Shown: positions 8,102 to 16,658 of the stretch, in pieces
Position numbering within the stretch: position 1 is the stretch's first letter
How the letters are laid out: each line of letters begins with the position of its first letter
Assembly (NCBI RefSeq): GCF_021391675.1
Contig: NZ_CP090096.1
Location: 1,178,001 to 1,242,000, forward strand
Length of the DNA: 64,000 nt
Direction: 5' to 3'
Origin: Neorhizobium galegae
GTDB lineage: Bacteria > Pseudomonadota > Alphaproteobacteria > Rhizobiales > Rhizobiaceae
Position numbers and translations under genes: made by a program
The notes under the pieces: generated by a model
Database searches by the model: none
What the model was told of the DNA's origin: nothing
What the model saw: the letters and a program-made list of their open reading frames with translations, nothing else

Positions 8102-9259
8102 TCAGACGGGCTCGCGCAACAGGCTGCCGGAGAGCATGGCAGGATCGCGGATGATCTCGCCATAGCGCTTCAGGTGGTCCGCGGTGGTGCCAAACGTGTT
8201 TTCGATCGCGTAGAGCCGGCGGAACCAGGCGCCGATCGGCATCTCTTCCGAAAAGCCCATCGCGCCATGCAACTGGATCGCCTCCTGTGCGACGGAGCGG
8301 GAGACCTTGCCGATCTTGGCACGGGCGCCGGAAACGCCGCGGATGCGCATCGGGCGCGGCGCATCGACGGAAAGCGTCGCGAGCAGTGCGGAGCCGCGGG
8401 CCTCCTGGCATTTCACCGCCATCTCGGCCATGCGGTGCTGCAGGGCCTGGAAGGCGGCGAGCGGCTTGCCGAACTGCACGCGCTCCTTGGTATAGGCAAC
8501 GGTCGCATCCATCAGCGCATCCATGATGCCGACCGCTTCCGAGGCGAGCGCCGCATTGGCGCGGTCGTAAGCCGCTTCGATTTCGGCGAGCGTATCTGCC
8601 GCGGCACCGAGCAGCGCCGAGGCGAGCACCGGGACGTTGTCGAGAACGAGATCGCTGGCACGGCTGCCATCGACGAGTTTCACTTGGGTCGAGGTCAGGC
8701 CGGCAGAATCCGCAGGTACAACAAACAATTTTACTGTCCCGTCGAGCGTGGCCGAGACCAGAAAGACATCCGCGAAGGAGCCGCCGGGAACCAGCGGCTT
8801 CTCACCGGAGATGGTGTAGCCATCCACACTCTTCGTGGCGGTTGCGGCAATATTGTCGAGGTCGAAACCGGTCTGGCGCTCCGTATGCGCCAGCGCCGGG
8901 CGCGACGTGCCGGCGATCAGGCCACCGAGGATTTCAGCTCTCTGTTCTTCGGAGCCAAGCTTTTCGACCAGCCCGCCGGCGAGGATGACGGACGAGAGAT
9001 AGGGCTCGACCACCAGCGCCCAGCCGACCGCTTCCATGGTCAGCGAGATTTCCACCGGACCGCCACCAAGCCCGCCGTTCTCTTCTGCGAATGGCAGCGC
9101 AAGCCAGCCGAGATCGGCCATCTCCGACCAGATCGCGGCATCGACGCCCGTTTCCGATGCGATGATCTTGTTGCGCTTCTCGAAGTCATAGCGTTCCTTG
9201 AGGAAACGTTCTGCGCTTTCCTTTAACAGAAGCTGCTCGTCCGAATAGTTCAGGTCCAT
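8102..9259 (-). CDS. Acyl-CoA dehydrogenase (partner-subunit type)
   Basis: A 385-residue acyl-CoA dehydrogenase homologue with the N-terminal helical domain (LKERYDFEKR), a reduced middle beta-domain and a C-terminal IQLHGAMGFSEEMPIGAWFRR block. At the position that holds the catalytic Glu in its neighbour it has Asp232-Arg233, and the late C-terminal Glu position is also not conserved. Tandem dehydrogenases in which only one subunit keeps the base are known to form alpha2beta2 enzymes (actinobacterial ChsE types), so this is probably the partner of the gene at 6888. GAGAAG precedes the ATG. A mosaic repeat separates it from the upstream hydratase gene. Confidence 0.85.
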   Translation of the reverse strand: MDLNYSDEQLLLKESAERFLKERYDFEKRNKIIASETGVDAAIWSEMADLGWLALPFAEENGGLGGGPVEISLTMEAVGWALVVEPYLSSVILAGGLVEKLGSEEQRAEILGGLIAGTSRPALAHTERQTGFDLDNIAATATKSVDGYTISGEKPLVPGGSFADVFLVSATLDGTVKLFVVPADSAGLTSTQVKLVDGSRASDLVLDNVPVLASALLGAAADTLAEIEAAYDRANAALASEAVGIMDALMDATVAYTKERVQFGKPLAAFQALQHRMAEMAVKCQEARGSALLATLSVDAPRPMRIRGVSGARAKIGKVSRSVAQEAIQLHGAMGFSEEMPIGAWFRRLYAIENTFGTTADHLKRYGEIIRDPAMLSGSLLREPV

Positions 9260-9310
9260 GGTCGCTTCTCGCGATTAGATGAAGTGAGACGGCGCGGCAA
9301 ACTCCCGAAT

Positions 9311-9434
9311 CTCCCCCTTGAGGGGGAGATGTCACCGGAGGTGACAGAGGGGGGTGGCGCCGCGAACTCAACTGCCGAAGAGCGTGCCGCGGCACCCCCT
9401 CTGCCCTGCCGGGCATCTCCCCCTCAAGGGGGAG
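9311..9434. repeat. Rhizobial mosaic palindromic intergenic element, copy 1
   Basis: Two imperfect inverted arms (9311-9356 and 9393-9434) flank a 36-base spacer. Each arm itself holds a small perfect palindrome (seven C/G pairs around TTGA or TCAA) followed by the GAGATG...CAGAGGGGG(G)TG consensus. A second copy in reverse order lies at 17332-17457. Such elements are short non-autonomous repeats scattered between genes of rhizobia (RIME-like). It separates the upstream hydratase gene from the two acyl-CoA dehydrogenase genes and would fold into a long hairpin in the transcript. Confidence 0.8.
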
Positions 9435-9495
9435 ATCGGCTTGCCGCGCCGCTCCACGCCTCCATCAGCTTTGTGCGTCTGGCGCACAGAAGCCC

Positions 9496-10338
9496 TCACT
9501 CCTCGCGCTTATACGCCCCATGCCCCGGCCGGTAGGTCTTCGTATCCAGGAACTGCGACAGTCCCTTTTCGCGGCCCTTTTCCGGGTCGACGAACGTCGT
9601 CTGGTCGGCCTTGGCGGTGAGGTATTCGGCCGACTCTTCCCAAGTCATCTCGCGCACGTATTTATAGGCCATGCGGGCCTGGCGGAGCACGGTCGGGTTC
9701 TTTTCGAGGAGCACGCGGGCGATCTCGACGGTGCGCTCCCGCAGCTTGTCGGCCGGCACCGCCTCGTTCACCAGGCCGAGTTGTTCGGCCATCTTGCCGC
9801 CGAACTTTTCGCCGGTCATGACGTAGTACATCGCCTTACGGTCGTTCATCAGTGTCGAGATCGCCTTGGAGACGACGCCGCCGGGGATGACGCCCCAGTT
9901 GATTTCCGAAAGGCCGAACACCGCATCTTCCGAGGCGATCGCCAGATCGCAGCAGATCAACGGCGTGAAGGCCCCGCCAAAACACCAGCCGTTGACCATG
10001 GCGATGGTCGGCTTGGCGTAGTGCATCAGCAGGCGCCATTGCCAGGCGCGGGTCGAGCGGTAGGCCCGCATGCGCTTGACGTCCGACACACCGTCGGTGG
10101 CGCGGAAGAAGTCCTTGAGGTCCATGCCGGCTGAGAAGGCGTCGCCCTCGCCGGTGAGGATGACGACGCCGGCGCGGTCGTCGATTTCAAGCGCGTCGAG
10201 CACCCGGATCATGTCTTCGGCAAGGCCGACGCTCATGGCGTTGCGCTTGTCCGGGCGGTTCAGCTTTACCCAGGCAATGCCGTCTTCGAATTCAACCTTG
10301 ACGTTCTCTCCGCCCAGATCGCTTGCTTCAATGGTCAT
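9496..10338 (-). CDS. Hydroxycinnamoyl-CoA hydratase/lyase-like enzyme, paralogue 1
   Basis: A 280-residue crotonase-fold protein. The second of two adjacent ATGs is preferred since AGGAG is 6 bases away. It resembles the Pseudomonas hydroxycinnamoyl-CoA hydratase-lyase along its length: NRPDKRNAMS, GMDLKDFF, NGWCFGGAF, FGLSEINWG (catalytic Glu145) and a C-terminal TWEE..EYL block. That enzyme hydrates feruloyl- or coumaroyl-CoA and cleaves it to the benzaldehyde and acetyl-CoA. Three substrate-pocket positions differ by manual alignment: Tyr75 is Phe77, Ser123 is Thr125 and Tyr239 is Thr241. The adjacent aldehyde dehydrogenase and CoA synthetase genes support a side-chain cleavage role, but the preferred substrate may not be a simple 4-hydroxycinnamate. 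Confidence 0.85.
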   Translation of the reverse strand: MTIEASDLGGENVKVEFEDGIAWVKLNRPDKRNAMSVGLAEDMIRVLDALEIDDRAGVVILTGEGDAFSAGMDLKDFFRATDGVSDVKRMRAYRSTRAWQWRLLMHYAKPTIAMVNGWCFGGAFTPLICCDLAIASEDAVFGLSEINWGVIPGGVVSKAISTLMNDRKAMYYVMTGEKFGGKMAEQLGLVNEAVPADKLRERTVEIARVLLEKNPTVLRQARMAYKYVREMTWEESAEYLTAKADQTTFVDPEKGREKGLSQFLDTKTYRPGHGAYKREE

Positions 10339-10363
10339 CATGTTCTCCTAAAGGTCCGGGACC

Positions 10364-11809
10364 TTATGACAGGCTGGTCATTTTGGTAACGAGATAGGCG
10401 TCCATGCCCTCGGTGCCGCCTTCGGAGCCGTAACCGCTCTGCTTGACGCCGCCGAACGGCGTTTCGGCCATCGAGATGAAGTTGTTGTTGATGCCGACCA
10501 TGCCGGCCTCGATCGCGTCGCTGACCATCGCCGCGGTCTGGCTCGACCGGGTGAAGGCATAGGAGGCAAGCCCGTAGGGCAGCCGGTTCGCCTGCTCGAT
10601 CACCTCGTCAAAGGAGGTGAAGCGGGCAGTGACGGCGACCGGGCCGAACGGCTCGTCATTCATGATGATCGCATCCTGCGGCACGTCGGAGAGAACCGTC
10701 GGCTGAAAGAAATAACCGCGATTGCTGCCGCGCTCGCCGCCGGCCTTCACCTTGGCGCCGCGCTGGACGGCATCGGCGACCATACGCTCCATCGCCGGCA
10801 CGCGACGGCTGTTGGCAAGCGGTCCCATCTGGCTCGACGGATCGAGGCCGTCGCCGACCTTCAAAGCGGACGCCGCCTTGGCAAAGCCGTCGACGAACTT
10901 GTCGTGGACGCTGTCATGCACGTAGAACCGGGTCGGCGAGATGCAGACCTGCCCGGCATTGCGGTATTTCGCATGCACCATGACGCGGATGGCATGGTCG
11001 ATATCGGCATCTTCGAAGATCAGCACGGGGGCGTGGCCGCCAAGTTCCATCGTGGCGCGCTTGACGCCTGCTTGCGCGGCGAGAACAGCGAGATGCTGGC
11101 CCACCGTGGTGGAGCCGGTGAAGGTGATCTTGCGGATGCCGTCCGAGGCGATCAGGTGTTCGGAGACGTCCGCCGGCTTGCCGTGCACAACGTTCAGCAC
11201 GCCGTTCGGCAGGCCGGCATCCTGCAGTGCGCGAGCGATTTCGAGCACGGTCGACGGCGTCTCTTCCGAGGGCTTGATGACCATGGTGCAGCCGGTCGCG
11301 AGTGCGGCCGAGATCTTGCGGGCCGGGATGACGCCCGGGAAATTCCAGGGCGTGAAGCCGGCGACCGGGCCGACCGGCTCCCTGGTGACCATCCAGCGGG
11401 CGCCGGGCACGCGCGAGGGCACGATGCGGCCATAGGTGCGGCGGCCCTCGTCGGCGGTCCAGTCGAGAATGTCGGCCGAGATATGGACTTCAGGGATCGC
11501 CTCGGCGAGCGGCTTGCCCTGGTCGAGCACCATGCGCCGGCCGATTTCGTTCGCCCGTTCGCGCAGGATGTCGGCTGCCTTGCGGATGATCTTGGCGCGA
11601 TCGAAGGCGGTCGTTGCCTTCCAGGCCTTGAATTCACGGGTGGCGGCGGCCACGGCTCGCTCAAGGTCCGCCGCGGTCGCATGCGGCAGAGCGCCGATCG
11701 GCTCGCCGGTGGCCGGATTGATGACGTCTTCCGTCACCCGGCCTTCTGCACCGAGCCACTCGCCATCCACAAACAGCTTCAATTCACCATAGGACTGGGT
11801 CTGCGTCAC
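10364..11809 (-). CDS. NAD(P)+-dependent aldehyde dehydrogenase (aromatic aldehyde or succinate-semialdehyde type)
   Basis: A 481-residue aldehyde dehydrogenase starting at GTG 11809 with GGGAGGA upstream. Motifs: TPWNFP (153-158), FTGSTTVG (230-237) for the cofactor, general base Glu255 in MELGGHAP and nucleophile Cys289 in NAGQVCISP. Overall sequence is closest in feel to the succinate-semialdehyde/GabD branch, but it sits between a hydratase/lyase and an acyl-CoA synthetase, the usual position for vanillin or 4-hydroxybenzaldehyde dehydrogenase. The inferred job is oxidation of the benzaldehyde released by the lyase to the benzoate, which PobA or other enzymes could then use. The exact aldehyde is not provable from sequence. 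Confidence 0.88.
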   Translation of the reverse strand: MTQTQSYGELKLFVDGEWLGAEGRVTEDVINPATGEPIGALPHATAADLERAVAAATREFKAWKATTAFDRAKIIRKAADILRERANEIGRRMVLDQGKPLAEAIPEVHISADILDWTADEGRRTYGRIVPSRVPGARWMVTREPVGPVAGFTPWNFPGVIPARKISAALATGCTMVIKPSEETPSTVLEIARALQDAGLPNGVLNVVHGKPADVSEHLIASDGIRKITFTGSTTVGQHLAVLAAQAGVKRATMELGGHAPVLIFEDADIDHAIRVMVHAKYRNAGQVCISPTRFYVHDSVHDKFVDGFAKAASALKVGDGLDPSSQMGPLANSRRVPAMERMVADAVQRGAKVKAGGERGSNRGYFFQPTVLSDVPQDAIIMNDEPFGPVAVTARFTSFDEVIEQANRLPYGLASYAFTRSSQTAAMVSDAIEAGMVGINNNFISMAETPFGGVKQSGYGSEGGTEGMDAYLVTKMTSLS

Positions 11810-11857
11810 GGTATCCTCCCTCGCGGCGACCTTAAAAAACTGCAGGAGCCGAAGCTC

Positions 11858-13999
11858 TCAGCGCACCACGAATAGCGCGTCGAGAGCCAAAGCCCCGTCC
11901 CCCTCGCCGTAGACAACGAGCGGGTTGATATCGACTTCGACGATCTGAGGCTGCGAGCGCATCAGCGCGCCGAGCTTGACGACCACGTCGGCGATGGCCT
12001 CGACATCGCGGGCCGGCTGGCCACGGAAGGCCCCGAGCAGCTTCGAAGCCTTCAACTTGCGGATCTCGGCGATTGCCCGCTCGCGGCTGATATCGGCCGG
12101 CAGCAGGCGGGCATCGGCGAGAGCCTCGATCCAGACGCCGCCGAGGCCGACCAGCACGACCGGACCCCATTGCGGATCGCGCTTGGCGCCGACCACCATT
12201 TCGAGGCCCTGGCGCGCCATGCCCTCGATCAGCACGCCGTCGAGCTTAAGGCCCGGCTTGTGCCTGGCAATGCTGGCATACATCTTTTCATGCGCCGCCC
12301 GCAGCGCCGGCTCGTCGGCGATATTGACGATGACGCCCCCTACATCGCTCTTGTGAGCAAGCTCGGCTGCCTGCGCCTTCATGACGACCGGATAACCGAT
12401 ATCGGTTGCGATCTTCGCGGCTTCGTCGGCGGATTTGGCCAAGGCGCCCTTCGGGATGTGGATGCCGAGGTCGGTAAGGATCCGCTTTCCTTCATACTCA
12501 ACCACGAGGCCGGGGGGTGGCAGTTTGGCGATCCGTGCGCCTTCCGGCGCCCGGTCCTTCGTGGCGGCGAGGGCCGCCGCATAATTCATCACCACCGCCA
12601 TGGCGCGCATGGCGCGTTCCGGCGAGCGGAAGAACGGAATGCCGCTGTCGCGCACCGCCTTCATGAAGGTCGGGTCGAGCGGATAGTCGTCGCCGACGAT
12701 GTTGAGGATGACCGGCTTTGTCGCGGTCGCGGCGACTGGGATGATGGCGTCCGACTTCTTGATCTGCATCGGCCGCGAGCCGCCCGCGTGCGACAGGAAG
12801 ACGATGCCCACATTCGGATCCTTCAGCATAGCCGCCGTGGACGTGCCGAAAATACCGGGATTGGAGAAGCCGGTCGTGCCGATGTCGAACGGGTTGTCGA
12901 CATGGACGTAAGGCGGCACTTGCGTTGCAAGCTCGGCATGCACCTCGTCCGACAGCGTCGCGATCGGCAGGCTGACGCGTTCGCAGAAATCGAAGCAGAG
13001 GCCGCGGATGGCGCCGGAATTGGTGACGATGCCCGCCTCGCCCGGCGGCGGCGACGGATAACGCGCCAGGATCGCGGTGACGTCGAACAGTTCGTCGGTC
13101 GTCTCGACCAGCGCGACGGCCTCGTTGCGCACGGCCGTCTGCATCAGCGCATGGTCGCCGGCAAGCGCGCCGGTATGCGATTGCGCCGCCTGCTTGCCGC
13201 GCTCGCTTGAGCCCGGATGCAGCATCACGATCGGCTTGCCGAGCTCGCGGGCGCGCCGCGCGACGGTGAGGAACTTTTGGGAGTTTTTGACCTGTTCGAC
13301 ATAGACCGCGACGACGGCGTTGTCCTTGTCCTCGATCAGCCAGCCGACCAGGTCCTCGGCGGCGATCACCGCCTCGTTGCCGGTGGCGATCACATAGGAA
13401 ACCGCGATTTCGCGGGAATGCATGGCGAAGCGGATATTGGCCGCCGTCGCGCCGCTCTGGGCGACGATCGCGACTCTGGAGCGCTCGCCGACGCCTCGAA
13501 GGTCAACCGGCTCGAAAGTCAGCGGAATGCCGTCGACATAGTTGGTATAGCCCATGCAGTTGGGTCCGAGCATCGCCATGCCCGCCTTACGGCAGATCTC
13601 GGTAAGCTCATCCTGCTGCCGGCGGCCTTCCTCGCCGGCTTCGGCAAAACCGGAAGAGTAGACGATGACGCCCGCCACATCCCGCTCGACGCAGGCAAGA
13701 ACCGAGTCCTTGATCGCCACCTGGGGCACGATGAGGATCACCACGTCGATGCCATCAGGAAGGTCGCCGATGGTCTTCACGCAGGGGCGGCCGTTGATCT
13801 CGTCGCGCGAACGGCTGACGAGATGCAAGTCGCCGGCATATTTGAAGAGTTCGAGATTGGCGAGCACGCCGCCGCCGATCGAAGCGGGATCCGGCGACGC
13901 GCCCACGATCGCGATCGATCGTGGGCGCAGCAGACGGTCAAGATCGAACGGCTTGGCCGGATCGAGCGTCTTGGGAGCGGTGGTCATCGTATCAGCCAT
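11858..13999 (-). CDS. ADP-forming acyl-CoA synthetase, FerA-like (candidate hydroxycinnamate-CoA ligase)
   Basis: A 713-residue single-chain ADP-forming acyl-CoA synthetase. Order: CoA-binding Rossmann domain (GASPDPASIGG, 33-43), succinyl-CoA-synthetase-like domains with the phosphohistidine His275 in SHTGALAG, and a C-terminal ATP-grasp domain (about 490-713) with His549 in HKSDVGGV and the VDINPLVV end. ATG 13999 is preferred over a GTG three codons earlier because AAGAAG is 8 bases upstream. The feruloyl-CoA synthetase FerA of Sphingobium SYK-6 belongs to this family rather than to the AMP-forming ligases. Flanking hydratase/lyase genes on both sides make activation of a phenylpropenoic acid the best inference; other acyl acids remain possible. 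Confidence 0.87.
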   Translation of the reverse strand: MADTMTTAPKTLDPAKPFDLDRLLRPRSIAIVGASPDPASIGGGVLANLELFKYAGDLHLVSRSRDEINGRPCVKTIGDLPDGIDVVILIVPQVAIKDSVLACVERDVAGVIVYSSGFAEAGEEGRRQQDELTEICRKAGMAMLGPNCMGYTNYVDGIPLTFEPVDLRGVGERSRVAIVAQSGATAANIRFAMHSREIAVSYVIATGNEAVIAAEDLVGWLIEDKDNAVVAVYVEQVKNSQKFLTVARRARELGKPIVMLHPGSSERGKQAAQSHTGALAGDHALMQTAVRNEAVALVETTDELFDVTAILARYPSPPPGEAGIVTNSGAIRGLCFDFCERVSLPIATLSDEVHAELATQVPPYVHVDNPFDIGTTGFSNPGIFGTSTAAMLKDPNVGIVFLSHAGGSRPMQIKKSDAIIPVAATATKPVILNIVGDDYPLDPTFMKAVRDSGIPFFRSPERAMRAMAVVMNYAAALAATKDRAPEGARIAKLPPPGLVVEYEGKRILTDLGIHIPKGALAKSADEAAKIATDIGYPVVMKAQAAELAHKSDVGGVIVNIADEPALRAAHEKMYASIARHKPGLKLDGVLIEGMARQGLEMVVGAKRDPQWGPVVLVGLGGVWIEALADARLLPADISRERAIAEIRKLKASKLLGAFRGQPARDVEAIADVVVKLGALMRSQPQIVEVDINPLVVYGEGDGALALDALFVVR

Positions 14000-14011
14000 G
14001 GGAGCCACTTC

Positions 14012-14875
14012 TTAGTCGCGACGGTAGGCACCGAGGCCCGGGCGGAAGGATTTCTCGTCCAGGAATTGACTCATGCCGGTATTGCGGCCGTTTTCCGGGT
14101 CGCGGAGTTCCGTCTGATCGGACTTCGCCATCAGATATTCACCAGCCTGTTCCCAGGTGAGATCGCGGGTGAAACGGCAGGCAGTCTTGGCCTGGCGCAG
14201 CACGAAGGGGTTCTTGCCGATCAGCGTCATGGCGAGCTTGCGGGTCTCGGCCTTCAGTTCTTCCGGCGAAACGGCCTTGTTGACCAGCTTCATTTCGGCA
14301 GCCTGCCGGCCGGTGAAGGTTTCCCCGGTCATGATGTAATACATCGCGTCGCGAAAGCTCATCGTCTCCAGCACCGACTTGGTGACGATACCGGCCGGGA
14401 TGATGCCCCAGTTGATTTCAGAAAGGCCGAAGATCGCGTCTTCCGAGGCGATGGCCAGGTCGCAGCCGACCAGGAACTGGAAGGCGCCGCCGAAACACCA
14501 GCCGTTGACCATGGAGATGGTCGGCTTCGGGAAATACATCATCCGACGCCACTGCCATGCGGCGTTCGCCCGGAACAGGCGTTCGCGCTGGATCGGCGGC
14601 ACCTTGTCGGTAGCGCGGAAATATTCCTTGAGGTCCATGCCGGCCGAGAAAGATTCGCCCGCGCCGGTGACGACCATCACCTTGCAACGGTCGTCTTCTT
14701 CCAGCGCGTCCATGATCGCGTTCATTTCCCAGACGATGCCCGGGTTGATGGCATTGCGCTGCTTTGGACGGTTGAGCGTCACCCAGGCGATGCCCTCGTC
14801 GAAATCCACGGTAACATATTCGCCCCACTTGCCATTGTTCTGGCCGGCGGCAGCGGATTCGGTCTGGTTTTCCAT
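14012..14875 (-). CDS. Hydroxycinnamoyl-CoA hydratase/lyase-like enzyme, paralogue 2
   Basis: A 287-residue crotonase-fold enzyme, clearly a paralogue of the gene at 9496 and also full length against hydroxycinnamoyl-CoA hydratase-lyase. GGGAGAA lies before the ATG. It keeps Glu153 (SEINWG), the CoA-binding segment SFSAGMDLKEYF with the Tyr85 equivalent of Tyr75, and NGWCFGGAF. The Ser123 equivalent is Gln133 and the Tyr239 equivalent is Met249. The pocket thus differs both from the Pseudomonas enzyme and from its neighbour, suggesting that the two lyases handle different ring substitutions or split the hydratase and lyase steps. It lies 12 bases upstream of the CoA synthetase gene in the same operon. 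Confidence 0.85.
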   Translation of the reverse strand: MENQTESAAAGQNNGKWGEYVTVDFDEGIAWVTLNRPKQRNAINPGIVWEMNAIMDALEEDDRCKVMVVTGAGESFSAGMDLKEYFRATDKVPPIQRERLFRANAAWQWRRMMYFPKPTISMVNGWCFGGAFQFLVGCDLAIASEDAIFGLSEINWGIIPAGIVTKSVLETMSFRDAMYYIMTGETFTGRQAAEMKLVNKAVSPEELKAETRKLAMTLIGKNPFVLRQAKTACRFTRDLTWEQAGEYLMAKSDQTELRDPENGRNTGMSQFLDEKSFRPGLGAYRRD

Positions 14876-14987
14876 AGCAAATTCTCCCTACTGGGGAAAT
14901 GGATATCAGGGACCCGAATATGCGTCAAGCGGCTTTCAGTTTCGGGCCTTGCGAAAAGAAAGCCGTTTGACACCGTGCTGAACCGGC

Positions 14988-15716
14988 TTAACCGCGGCCG
15001 AGGAATGGCATTTCGACCGGCAGGATGATGCTTTCGTAAAGGTTCACGTCGTCCGGCAGGGTCGCCATCAGCACGACGATCCGCGCCACATCCAGAGGCA
15101 TCATCGTTGCGGGTCGGACCTTGTCGGTAACGCCGGGAACCAGCGAGCTGACCGTCGAGCCAGGATGCACCATGGAGACCGCAATGCCGTGCTCGCGGCC
15201 GTCGACAGCGAGCGAGCGGGTGAGGCCCTCGAGCGCGAACTTGCTCGCCGTATAGGCGGCGGTATGGCCGCGCGGAACCTTGGACGACAGGCTGCCCATG
15301 TTGATGATCCGGCCGCGCTTCTGTTCCTGCATGATGACGAAGGCGGCGCGGCTGCAATAGAAGACCGAGTGCAGGTTTGCCCCGATCACCTCGTGCCAGC
15401 GCTCGTTGGTGAGCTTTTCGACCGGCGTATGGTCGGCAATGCCGGCATTGTTGATCAGGATGTCGAGCCGGCCATATTTTTCCTTCACCGTGGCGAACAG
15501 CTTTTCGACCTGCGCGTCGTCGGTAACGTCGGTCGGCACGACGAACGCTTGGCCGCCTTCGGCCTCGATCTCGGCCGCCAGTTTTTCAAGCTTGTCAGTG
15601 CTGCGGGCGGCAAGCACGGTGACGGCGCCCTCAGTGGCAATCGCCTTGGCGATACCCCAGCCGATGCCCGAGCTGGCGCCGGTGACGATGGCAATACGGT
15701 CCTTGATCGAAATCAT
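14988..15716 (-). CDS. SDR family NAD(P)-dependent oxidoreductase
   Basis: A 242-residue classical short-chain dehydrogenase. It has TGASSGIG (cofactor glycine motif, about residues 12-19), NNAG (about 89-92), a catalytic Ser in MGSLSSK and YTASK (about 155-159). A Ser/Ala/Arg environment after the first beta strand (AARSTDK) suggests NADP(H). GGAGGG lies upstream of the ATG. It sits 26 bases after the LuxR-type regulator gene and upstream of the hydratase/lyase gene, so it should act on an alcohol, aldehyde or ketone intermediate of the same pathway; oxidation of a benzylic or side-chain alcohol is a reasonable but unproven guess. Confidence 0.85.
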   Translation of the reverse strand: MISIKDRIAIVTGASSGIGWGIAKAIATEGAVTVLAARSTDKLEKLAAEIEAEGGQAFVVPTDVTDDAQVEKLFATVKEKYGRLDILINNAGIADHTPVEKLTNERWHEVIGANLHSVFYCSRAAFVIMQEQKRGRIINMGSLSSKVPRGHTAAYTASKFALEGLTRSLAVDGREHGIAVSMVHPGSTVSSLVPGVTDKVRPATMMPLDVARIVVLMATLPDDVNLYESIILPVEMPFLGRG

Positions 15717-15742
15717 CTGAAATCCCTCCTCGAATTGTTGTG

Positions 15743-16534
15743 TTAGACGCGCGAAATTCCTTCATAAAGCGCTTCGAGCCCGCGCCGATCGCTGACCCCG
15801 AGCTTGCGATAGGCGCGCTGACGGTAGGTGACGATGCTCGAAAGCGCGAGCCCGACCTTTTCGGAAATTTCCCGATGCGTGCGGCCGAGCAGCAGGCCGG
15901 CGGAAACCTCGGCCTCACGGCCCGAAAGTGCAAACCCCGCCTGCAGCAGCCGCCCGGCGATCTCCTGCAGCGGCGGATGCAAGGGCACCGTCTGCGGCCG
16001 GCCCTGCAGGCGCACATGCTTGACGACCATGGCCATCAGGAGCGGTGCGAAGGCTTCCAGCCGTTCGACCGCGGAGAGCGGGAACGGGCCGCTTTCGCGG
16101 GTGCGATAGAGGCTGGCGAAGATCCGCGGTTCCTCCGAGTGATAGATGGTCAGGCGTTCGAGCACATGGGCGCGCTCGTAACAGTCGCGGCGGTATTCGG
16201 GGTCACGGATGCCGTTCCAGGCCTGGCGCACCACCTGCACCTTGGCAAGTCCGGGGCCTCCGTTCAGCATCTGGCGGGTCACCCGGTCGCGCTGCCAATA
16301 GCGGCGGGCGTAATCGAGCGACGCGCGCTCGGCAAAGCCCGGAATGGTCGAGTGATAACCGCAGGCGAAGAGATAGGAGAGCGACCCGTCTTCCTCGGCC
16401 TGGAAGGCGGAACAGAAATCGGTGCCGGCGACGCCGCGCAGGGTTTCCAGCATTTTTTCGGGGAAGCCGGGCTCGCCGAGCTCGTTCATGAGGGCAGCCA
16501 TGACGGTCACGTTGTTTCCATCAAGCGCAGGCAT
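15743..16534 (-). CDS. LuxR-family transcriptional regulator
   Basis: A 263-residue regulator with a C-terminal LuxR/GerE helix-turn-helix (about residues 195-255: LSGREAEVSAGLLLGRTHREISEKVGLALSSIVTYRQRAYRKLGV). The N-terminal 180 residues are a ligand-domain-sized region without the conserved acyl-homoserine-lactone motifs I can place, so the signal is unknown. The frame continues upstream to 16594, but the ATG at 16534 has a textbook GGAGG 5 bases before it and none exists for the earlier ATG. This start leaves a perfect palindrome (16571-16595) in the promoter. It heads the minus-strand catabolic run and probably controls it and the divergent VOC gene. Confidence 0.85.
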   Translation of the reverse strand: MPALDGNNVTVMAALMNELGEPGFPEKMLETLRGVAGTDFCSAFQAEEDGSLSYLFACGYHSTIPGFAERASLDYARRYWQRDRVTRQMLNGGPGLAKVQVVRQAWNGIRDPEYRRDCYERAHVLERLTIYHSEEPRIFASLYRTRESGPFPLSAVERLEAFAPLLMAMVVKHVRLQGRPQTVPLHPPLQEIAGRLLQAGFALSGREAEVSAGLLLGRTHREISEKVGLALSSIVTYRQRAYRKLGVSDRRGLEALYEGISRV

Positions 16535-16570
16535 TGACGCCTCCAGGGTTGAGAACAAATCTGTCGGGGG

Positions 16571-16595
16571 CATGTCCACCTGCAAGGTGGACATG
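16571..16595. promoter_or_regulatory. Perfect 25-base palindrome, candidate operator between LuxR and VOC genes
   Basis: Two 10-base arms (CATGTCCACC and its exact complement) surround the 5-base centre TGCAA. The site lies 37-61 bases upstream of the regulator start and 64 bases upstream of the VOC start, in the short divergent intergenic region. Its size and symmetry fit a dimeric LuxR-type binding site, so autoregulation and control of the divergent gene are inferred. Confidence 0.6.
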
Positions 16596-16658
16596 GGAGG
16601 GTCGGCAAAAGCCTACCATCACGGCCAATGCAACAAGCTTGGATATGGAGGAACCACC

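Noticed and set aside
9311..9434. CRISPR-like spaced repeats
   Set aside because: The arms are inverted and imperfect, with only one spacer of unequal length; it is a palindromic mosaic element.
13217..15028. Long plus-strand frame of 603 codons opposite the CoA synthetase and lyase genes
   Set aside because: It is antisense to strongly supported genes with catalytic motifs; its composition is rich in Arg, Ala and Asp as expected of mirror frames in high-GC DNA.
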